Assembly (NCBI GenBank): GCA_029077775.1
Contig: JAQNCU010000156.1
Location: forward strand, 1-6,944
DNA: 6,944 bases
Direction of reading: 5' to 3'
From: Acidocella sp.
GTDB taxonomy: Bacteria; Pseudomonadota; Alphaproteobacteria; Acetobacterales; Acetobacteraceae
The position numbers were made by a program, and so were the translations under genes. Below the pieces are notes generated by a model that was given only the letters and a program-made list of their open reading frames with translations, was not told the origin of the DNA and did no database searches. Below, in pieces: positions 1 to 5,815 of this stretch. Numbering within the stretch: the stretch's first letter is position 1; every line of letters starts with the position of its first letter.

Positions 1-2429
1 ATATCAGAGCGGCAAGTCTGCGCCGGAATTTACTGTTCTTTACGGCCTGCACCATGGTCGGTTTTGTCGCCTCGATCCCGCAGGCACGCGCGCAAACAAC
101 GACACCGGTCGTGGTGCCAGGGAACGGCGCGCCGACCGGCGCGAGCGTGGACGAGCTTGCGAAGATCAAGGTGCAGTATAAGAAGAATCTTTTGAAAGAA
201 AAAGATTTGCCGAGTGCTGTGACCGAGCTTGGCACACAGGATATTAAGGCCGTGAGCCCGACCATGGGTTCCATCCAAACCTTGCTGAAAATGGCACCAT
301 CCGTGCAGGCTTACAGCCAGGGGCCGGGGCAGAGCGCGCCGACGCTGGCGGTTCGCGGTATCAAGAACGATGAATTGGCTGAGACGCTGGATGGCGTTCC
401 GTTGTCAAGTTTCTCGGGCGGTACTGGTGATTATTTATCTAACAACATCGGTGCGCCGATTACGCTGAATTAACTCAGCGCAGCTAATGTGTATCCCGGT
501 GTTGCCCCGCCAGAGGACCAGGGTTTTGGTACGGTGGGCGGCACAATTTCATACGTTAGCAAGCAGCCGACCAACGACCCCTATGCTGAGCTGGAGGGCG
601 GGTTTGGCTCTTTTAACACCCAGCATATCGGCTTCACCATAAATACTGGCAAACTCTATGACAGCCCCGATGCGCCGAAGGCGATCATGCTGTATGATCA
701 GAGCCAGACATCTGGTTATGTGTCGAACACGCCAGCGCAATACCATGATTTCCTTTTTAATATTCAAAAGCCCTATGATGACGGTCTTTCGAAGGTTGGG
801 TTGTTGATCATCTTCAACCAGGGCAAGGGTACGGTTCAGACCACGCCGACGCCAGTGGCGCTGATCAATTCCAATAAATTCACGTATAATTTCCCTAAAT
901 CTCTTGGGTATTATAACCAGACCGGTCAATTTCTCACGACGATTTTGAGCGACGAGACCTACATCAGTCCCTATATGAATTTTGATGGGTCGCTGTTCTA
1001 CAACCATGATTCTAGCACGGTGGACAGTTACGCGGCGCCTTCGACCGTGAATGGCACCTTCCCTTATGCAGTGAACGTGCAAGCACCCTATAATTTCTAC
1101 GGAGATATTGGGCCAGGCACTTATCATAATACACCGGGTTATTTTACCTATGACCCGACCGCAGTTTTCGGGTCTCCGCAAGCGGGCGAGTCTTCGGAAT
1201 ATACACTTGGCCACGGCAATAGGATTGGCGTAACGGGCAAGCTGAATATTTTTCTGCCGCATAACACCATCGCAATCGGCGGGTTGATCGGTAAGGAGAG
1301 TTCCGGCGGGTCTCAGTATATTTACGGCGGGGATTTGGCGCAGTTCAACCAGATCAACGGATATGATTCATTCTCGTTCGGTGGCGGCGCGCAACGAACT
1401 GTTTATGTCGGATATATCTCCGATAAGATCGACCTGCTTGACGACAAGCTGCATATCGAGCCCGGTGCTCGGGTTACGGCTGCCTATTCCAGCACCATCA
1501 CGCAGTTCAGCAGCAACTATCAAGATGCGAAATATCAGAATTTCACGAAAGTTGGCGAGCCATATATCGGTGTTTCCTACGACGCGCCGTTCCATCTGAT
1601 CCCGTATGCTGATTATGGTAAAGGCTCGCTGTTCTCACCGCTGGCCGATTATGCGGGCGGTTTGAGCGGTTTGCCCGGAACCACGCACGCGCCAACGCCG
1701 GAAATTGTACACGCCTATGAAGTTGGCTTGAAATATGACACCCCGTCGCTTTATCTGAGCGCCGATTATTTCTATCAGGCGATCAACGACGCGTTTTCCT
1801 TCTATGAAAATTACGCTCTCGGCCAATTCTATTACGCCAACCAGGGCGGCTTCCTGCTGCGTGGTGTTGAGGTCGCGGGTAAATATGCACTCACACCGGA
1901 GATTACGCTTCAAGGTAATGCGTCATACAACAACACCGATTATACGCAGAGCGACTTTGCTTTCGTAACGCTACAGAATGACCAGTTCGGGTATGCTTAT
2001 AAGGGCACGCCGTTCTCAAACACGCCGACCTACCTCGCGAATTTGGCGGTAGATTATGATAAGGGGCCGATCTCCGCGCAGATTTCGGGCCAATACACGG
2101 GCCGCGAATATCAGACGACCGATATTCTCACCCCGAATGATCCGACCGGGCAGTTCAGCGGTGCGACCATTACTGATCTGCACAACACAAACTCACCTGA
2201 TTTTATTGTGAATTTCGTGGGCAGCTACGACATCCCGATCCATAGCCACAAACTCAAGAGCTTGAAGGTGACGTTCACGGCGTTGAACATCATCGACACC
2301 CATTACTTCACCTATAAGTACAACTCAGAGATTGCATCAGGTGGTGTTTACTCCATCCTGCCGCAATATGAGAGCGGGTTGATCGGGCCGCCGCGCTCGT
2401 TGCAGCTTGACCTCGTGGCGAAGTTCTAA
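1..2429 (+). pseudogene. TonB-dependent outer-membrane receptor, 5' partial, interrupted by an in-frame TAA
   Basis: Family role: energy-dependent uptake of a scarce solute across the outer membrane, powered by TonB-ExbBD. The frame is open from base 3 and starts inside a signal peptide: an Arg-Arg n-region, a hydrophobic stretch (LLFFTACTMVGFVASIP) and an ARA cleavage site ending at base 92. The true start is therefore probably upstream of the window, not the ATG at 54, which lies within the hydrophobic core. The plug follows, with TLAVRGIKNDELAETLDGVP at about 348-407. A TAA at 471-473 stops translation, but the same frame continues at once with LSAANVYPGVAPPEDQGFG and GGTISYVSKQP, then a Tyr/Asn/Gly-rich barrel ending LQLDLVAKF, with the terminal Phe usual in outer-membrane proteins. 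About 808 codons are visible, a normal receptor size. One C-to-T change (CAA Gln to TAA) would explain the break. A product restarted at GTG 489 would lack a signal peptide and half the plug. The substrate is not recognisable. Confidence 0.85.
471..473 (+). other. In-frame ochre stop codon within the receptor plug
   Basis: The upstream frame (ending APITLN) and the downstream frame (LSAANVYPGV) are in the same register, so this is a point nonsense change and not a frameshift. The codon fits a former CAA glutamine. No other stop occurs in this frame from base 3 to 2426. The base after the stop is C, generally regarded as a weaker termination context, so some readthrough is conceivable but not shown. 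Confidence 0.9.
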
Positions 2430-2444
2430 CCATTAATCCAGGCT

Positions 2445-2481
2445 CCCGGCGGTGCGTGTTGCCGCCGGGCGTTGGGTTTTT
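2445..2481 (+). terminator. Rho-independent-type terminator after the receptor gene
   Basis: A perfect 8-bp GC stem (CCCGGCGG at 2445-2452 with CCGCCGGG at 2462-2469) encloses a 9-nt loop and begins 15 bases after the receptor stop codon. A run of five T lies at 2477-2481. The T run is 7 nt beyond the stem rather than directly adjacent, so termination may be incomplete and some readthrough into the binding-protein genes is possible. Confidence 0.6.
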
Positions 2482-2504
2482 ATGGTGGGGATATACTCTA
2501 TAAA
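2477..2504 (+). promoter_or_regulatory. Candidate sigma-70-type promoter for the binding-protein operon
   Basis: This is the only AT-rich stretch in the intergenic region. TATAAA at 2499-2504 matches the -10 consensus at five of six positions. A poor -35 (TTTTTA, 2477-2482, three of six matches) stands 16 bp upstream. An alternative -10 is TATACT at 2492-2497, for which no well-spaced -35 is seen. A start from the first box would fall near 2511, giving a leader of about 45 nt that begins at the second hairpin. The call rests on position and weak motif matches only. Confidence 0.3.
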
Positions 2505-2511
2505 GCACAAA

Positions 2512-2539
2512 GGGCGGCGCTTGCCGCCTGATGTGTTTT
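2512..2539 (+). terminator. Second GC hairpin with T run: terminator or leader hairpin
   Basis: GGCGGC (2513-2518) pairs with GCCGCC (2523-2528) around the tetraloop GCTT, extendable by a G-T pair at 2512/2529. A TTTT run follows at 2536-2539, only 16 bases before the first binding-protein start. It could back up the upstream terminator, act as an attenuator, or be a stabilising 5' hairpin on the operon mRNA. The stem is short and the T run is 7 nt away from it, so true terminator function is uncertain. Confidence 0.4.
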
Positions 2540-2555
2540 CAGGCCAATCAGGGCT

Positions 2556-4184
2556 ATGAGATTACTGATTCCGATATTTCTGGCCTTTCTACTGTTCGCG
2601 TTGCCCGTTGCCGCCATGGCGGGCGTTGCGGGGAATTGTGGGACGGTGATTATACCGCCCGGATTGGCGGAAGGCCCGGGGGCGGATGTGACATCGTTCA
2701 ACCCGCTGCTAATCACCTCGGTCTATAATCAGGAAGCATCGAATTTGTTGTTCGAGCCATTATTGTGGATCAACCGGTTCCATGAAATCGATTGGTCGCG
2801 CAGCATCGCGCGTTCGGTGACCGTGCAGGATAACGGGCAGGTTTATCAGATACAGCTGCGGCATTGGCTGTGGTCTGACGGTGTGCCGGTTACGGCGGCT
2901 GACGTGGTGTATACGTTTGGGCTGATCAAAGCCTATGGCACGGCCTATACCGGTTATGGTGCGGGTGGGATGCCGGATTTGTTCAAAAGCGTGGTGGCGG
3001 ATGATGCCACGCATTTAACCGTAACCCTGATCAAGCCCGTGAACCCGGAATGGTTTGAGCTGAACGGCTTATCCCAGCTCATCCCGCTGCCGGAACATGT
3101 GTGGGGCAAGTTCACACCCGATGAAATCTGGCAGGGGCAGAGCCGACCGGGGTTTTTCCGCGTGGTGGATGGGCCGCTGAAAATCGCCAAATTGGTCTCA
3201 GGCGTGGATGCGCAATTTGTGCCCAACCCGAATTATGGCGGGGCGCCGATGCATTTCTCAAGGTTCATCATGAAGTTTGAGGATTCCGAGGGCCAGGAAT
3301 TGCAGGCCGTACAATCCCGCGACCTCGATGCAAGCAACATTCCGTTTGATTTATACGACCATGCCTCCCGCCTGCCGGGTGACCGGGTGGTGGTGATGCC
3401 GCCGTCCTTTTCGTGGGAGGAGCTGGTGCCGAACCTCGCCAACCCCGCCACGCGGTTTTTTGCCGATGTGCGGGTGCGCCAGGCGATGGCCGATGCGATC
3501 AACCAGAAGGAGATGATTGCCCTTGCCATGGCCGGGCATGGGGAGTCTGTGCGCGGCCCCGTGCCGCCGGTACCACCCGTGTTCCTCTCCCCCGCCGCCA
3601 AGGCCGGGCAATCCCCGGTGGGCTATAACCCGGCCAAGGCGCAGGCTTTGTTGCGCGCGGCCGGGTTTGCGCCGGGGCCGGATGGGATATTGCAGAAAGA
3701 CGGCGTGCGGTTCAGCTTCACGCTGCTGATCCCCGCCGGGCAGCCGCTGCGCATTGAAATGGCCGAGGCGATGCAGCAGAATTTCCGCGCCGTGGGCATT
3801 GAGATGCGCGCCCGGCAGGTGGAATTCAACGAGATTTTGACCGAGATGGTGAACGAGCCCGATAATTGGCAGGCGATTTTGATCGGCGAGGATTTATCCG
3901 CTTACCCCACCGGCGAGGGGTTGTTCAAAACCGGCGCGTTTTACAATAATAACGGGTATTCCAGCGCGAAGATGGACCAGTTGATCACGCAGAGCACCGA
4001 TGCGCCGGGGCGGGATGGGCTCTATGCGTATGAGGATTACGCCACCGCGCAACAACCCGTGATTTTTCTGCCAAACCCGCAATATTCCCTGCTGGTGCGC
4101 AAAGATTTGTGGGGCCTGCGGGATTTCATCAACCCGCTGGGGGATTGGGCGCCGGAGAAGCTCTATTGTACGGGCCAGGGTTGA
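2556..4184 (+). CDS. Periplasmic family 5 (DppA/OppA-type) solute-binding protein, copy 1
   Basis: Predicted periplasmic receptor of a peptide/nickel/opine-class ABC importer, 542 residues, a usual length for the family. Residues 1-22 form a Sec signal peptide (MRLLIPIFLAFLLFALPVAAMA) with an A-M-A cleavage site. There is no lipobox, so it should be soluble. Family-typical segments follow: WSDGVPVTAADVVYTF from residue 106, FVPNPNY near 227, VRVRQAMADAINQ from 305 and YNPAKAQALLRAAGF from 357. The mature protein has only two cysteines, Cys28 and Cys538, near its two ends. The start is the only suitable one, since an in-frame TGA lies at 2529-2531. The Shine-Dalgarno match is poor (AGGG at 2550-2553, only 2 nt from ATG), so initiation may be weak or leader-dependent. 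It is first of three paralogs and its stop overlaps the next start by one base. The ligand is unknown; peptides, metal chelates and opines are all possible within this family. Confidence 0.9.
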   Translation: MRLLIPIFLAFLLFALPVAAMAGVAGNCGTVIIPPGLAEGPGADVTSFNPLLITSVYNQEASNLLFEPLLWINRFHEIDWSRSIARSVTVQDNGQVYQIQLRHWLWSDGVPVTAADVVYTFGLIKAYGTAYTGYGAGGMPDLFKSVVADDATHLTVTLIKPVNPEWFELNGLSQLIPLPEHVWGKFTPDEIWQGQSRPGFFRVVDGPLKIAKLVSGVDAQFVPNPNYGGAPMHFSRFIMKFEDSEGQELQAVQSRDLDASNIPFDLYDHASRLPGDRVVVMPPSFSWEELVPNLANPATRFFADVRVRQAMADAINQKEMIALAMAGHGESVRGPVPPVPPVFLSPAAKAGQSPVGYNPAKAQALLRAAGFAPGPDGILQKDGVRFSFTLLIPAGQPLRIEMAEAMQQNFRAVGIEMRARQVEFNEILTEMVNEPDNWQAILIGEDLSAYPTGEGLFKTGAFYNNNGYSSAKMDQLITQSTDAPGRDGLYAYEDYATAQQPVIFLPNPQYSLLVRKDLWGLRDFINPLGDWAPEKLYCTGQG

Positions 4185-4186
4185 TG
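4176..4186 (+). promoter_or_regulatory. Coupled stop/start (TGATG) with internal CAGGG ribosome site
   Basis: The TGA of copy 1 (4182-4184) and the ATG of copy 2 (4184-4186) share one base. CAGGG at 4176-4180, inside the end of copy 1, is a possible ribosome-binding element 3 nt before the ATG. The arrangement favours translational coupling. It supports a start at 4184 rather than the in-frame ATG at 4109, because the hydrophobic signal sequence follows 4184 directly. Confidence 0.7.
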
Positions 4187-5815
4187 GAATCCCGTGCGTG
4201 GCTCGGCATGGTGGTTCTGGCGTGTATCGGGCTGGCGCGGCCCGCCATGGCGGCGGGCGGCGCGTGCGGAACGATTGTGGTGCCCACGGGCATCGGCGTT
4301 TCATCGAGCGCGGATGTAACATCGTTCAACCCGTTGCTGGTGAATTCGCTATATAATCAGCAGGCGGCGGAACTGATGTATCTCAACTTGTTCTGGCTGA
4401 ATGGCAATACCGAGCAGATCGACTGGTCACGCAGCCTGGCAAGTTCAGTCACCAGCCCGGATAATGGCACCACCTATATCGTGACGTTGAAGGACAGGCA
4501 TTGGTCCGATGGCGTGCCGATCACCACCGCGGATGTGGCCTATACGTGGAAGCTGATCAACGAGCTTGGCACATCCTATGTGGGCTACGGCGCGGGCGGG
4601 ATGCCGATGATCGTCAAGCAATTCAAGGTGTTGAGCCCGACGAAGTTTGAAGTGGTGTTGAAGCACAAGGTCAACCAAACCTGGTATATTTATAACGGGC
4701 TGAACGCGCTGTTGCCTTTGCCCGTGCATGCGTGGGGCAAATACACCCAGGATGAAATCTGGCAGGCGCAGAGCAGCCCGAAGTTCTTTCAGGTGGTGGA
4801 TGGCCCGATGCGGCCCGCGCGGCTGGATGTGGGGCTCGACCTCGTGATGGTGCCAAACCCGAATTTTGAGGGCGGCAAGGTGCATATGTCGCGGCTGATC
4901 TACAAATTTCTGGAGAGCGATGGCGCGGGCCTGCAGGGGGTTGAATCGGGTGACCTCGATATGGCGAATGTGCCGGATGCCGCGTGGCGGGCCGCCCAGC
5001 ACGTGCCCGGGTTGAAGCTCGTAAATTTGCCGCCTTCTTCCACGTTTAATGAGATCGAATTAAATCTGCGCGACCCGGATGTGGCGTTTTTGCGCGATTG
5101 GCGGGTGCGCCAGGCGATGGCGGATGCGATCAACCAGCCGGAGATGGTCAGGCTGATTTTTCATGGGCAGGGCGAGGCTGTGTATGGGCCTGTGCCGCCC
5201 TCCCCGCCGACCTTCCTTACGCCTGCGATGAAGGCCGGGGTGTACCCGGTGGGGTATAACCCGGCCAAGGCGCGCGCATTGCTGGCGGCGGCGGGTTACA
5301 GCCCAGGCCCGGACGGGATCATGCGCAAAGACGGCAAACCGTTGTCGTTCGTTTTTTTGATGCTGAGCGGCGATGCGGTGATCGAGCAGATGACCGAATT
5401 CATCCAGCAGGATCTCATGAAGATCGGCGTGCAGATGAAAGTCCGCGAGATCGAGTTCAACCAGATGCTGGCCCTGCTGAACAACCCGTCACCCTCATCA
5501 TGGCAGGCGGCGGGACTGGCCGAGACCCTGACCAGCTATCCCACGGGCGAGGATTTGTTCGCGACCAACGCTTTTGGCAATTCCGGCGGATATTCAGACC
5601 CGGCGATGGACCAGTTTATCGCGGATAGCACCAACAAACCAGGATTACAGGGGTTATATGATTATGAGACCTATGCATCCGCCCAGCAGCCTGTGTTGTT
5701 TTTCGCCACCGCCGGGGTTTCCATGCTGGTGAACCCGCGCATCCATGGCGCCAGCCATATGCTCGATGCATTTTATAATTTTTATCCGGATAAGCTTTCA
5801 TGCACCGCGAAATGA
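4184..5815 (+). CDS. Periplasmic family 5 (DppA/OppA-type) solute-binding protein, copy 2
   Basis: Paralog of the preceding gene, 543 residues from this start. Residues 1-23 form a signal peptide (MESRAWLGMVVLACIGLARP then AMA) with cleavage after A-M-A and no lipobox, so it should be a soluble periplasmic protein. It keeps the same ordered landmarks as copy 1: ADVTSFNPLL, IDWSRSLASS, WSDGVPITTADV from residue 107, GYGAGGMP, FFQVVDGP, VPNPNF, WRVRQAMADAINQ (Arg307 in RVRQA) and YNPAKARALLAAAGY from 358. The mature chain has only Cys28 and Cys540, matching copy 1. By eye, roughly half of aligned positions agree with copy 1 in the N-terminal half, so the duplication is not recent. The frame can be extended to an ATG at 4109, but that would bury the signal peptide behind 25 residues and overlap copy 1. 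The specificity is unknown; divergence from copy 1 leaves room for a different ligand. Confidence 0.9.
   Translation: MESRAWLGMVVLACIGLARPAMAAGGACGTIVVPTGIGVSSSADVTSFNPLLVNSLYNQQAAELMYLNLFWLNGNTEQIDWSRSLASSVTSPDNGTTYIVTLKDRHWSDGVPITTADVAYTWKLINELGTSYVGYGAGGMPMIVKQFKVLSPTKFEVVLKHKVNQTWYIYNGLNALLPLPVHAWGKYTQDEIWQAQSSPKFFQVVDGPMRPARLDVGLDLVMVPNPNFEGGKVHMSRLIYKFLESDGAGLQGVESGDLDMANVPDAAWRAAQHVPGLKLVNLPPSSTFNEIELNLRDPDVAFLRDWRVRQAMADAINQPEMVRLIFHGQGEAVYGPVPPSPPTFLTPAMKAGVYPVGYNPAKARALLAAAGYSPGPDGIMRKDGKPLSFVFLMLSGDAVIEQMTEFIQQDLMKIGVQMKVREIEFNQMLALLNNPSPSSWQAAGLAETLTSYPTGEDLFATNAFGNSGGYSDPAMDQFIADSTNKPGLQGLYDYETYASAQQPVLFFATAGVSMLVNPRIHGASHMLDAFYNFYPDKLSCTAK
5812..5815 (+). promoter_or_regulatory. 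ATGA stop/start overlap between copies 2 and 3
   Basis: The ATG at 5812-5814 overlaps the TGA of copy 2 (5813-5815), a classic coupling arrangement. No strong Shine-Dalgarno motif precedes it. In-frame alternatives are ATG 5800, with GGATAAG at 5788-5794 upstream, and ATG 5833, which gives the most compact signal peptide. The exact start is therefore not settled. Confidence 0.5.

Noticed and set aside
549..1262. Long antisense open frame (237 aa) opposite the receptor barrel
   Set aside because: It lies wholly opposite the clearly coding receptor frame, its translation is Arg/Ile/His-rich with no recognisable domain, and it is best explained as a codon-pattern shadow.
489..2429. Downstream receptor part as an independent gene starting at GTG 489
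   Set aside because: It has no signal peptide, begins mid-plug, and reads directly in frame from the upstream part, so it is a fragment of one disrupted gene.
4109..4183. N-terminal extension of copy 2 from the ATG at 4109
   Set aside because: It would add 25 residues in front of a good signal peptide and overlap copy 1 by 76 bases; the TGATG junction at 4182-4186 is a better start.
5774..5779. Perfect TATAAT box just before copy 3
   Set aside because: It encodes Tyr-Asn within the C-terminal FYNFYP of copy 2, and no reasonable -35 lies 16-18 bp upstream, so chance from coding sequence is more likely than an internal promoter.
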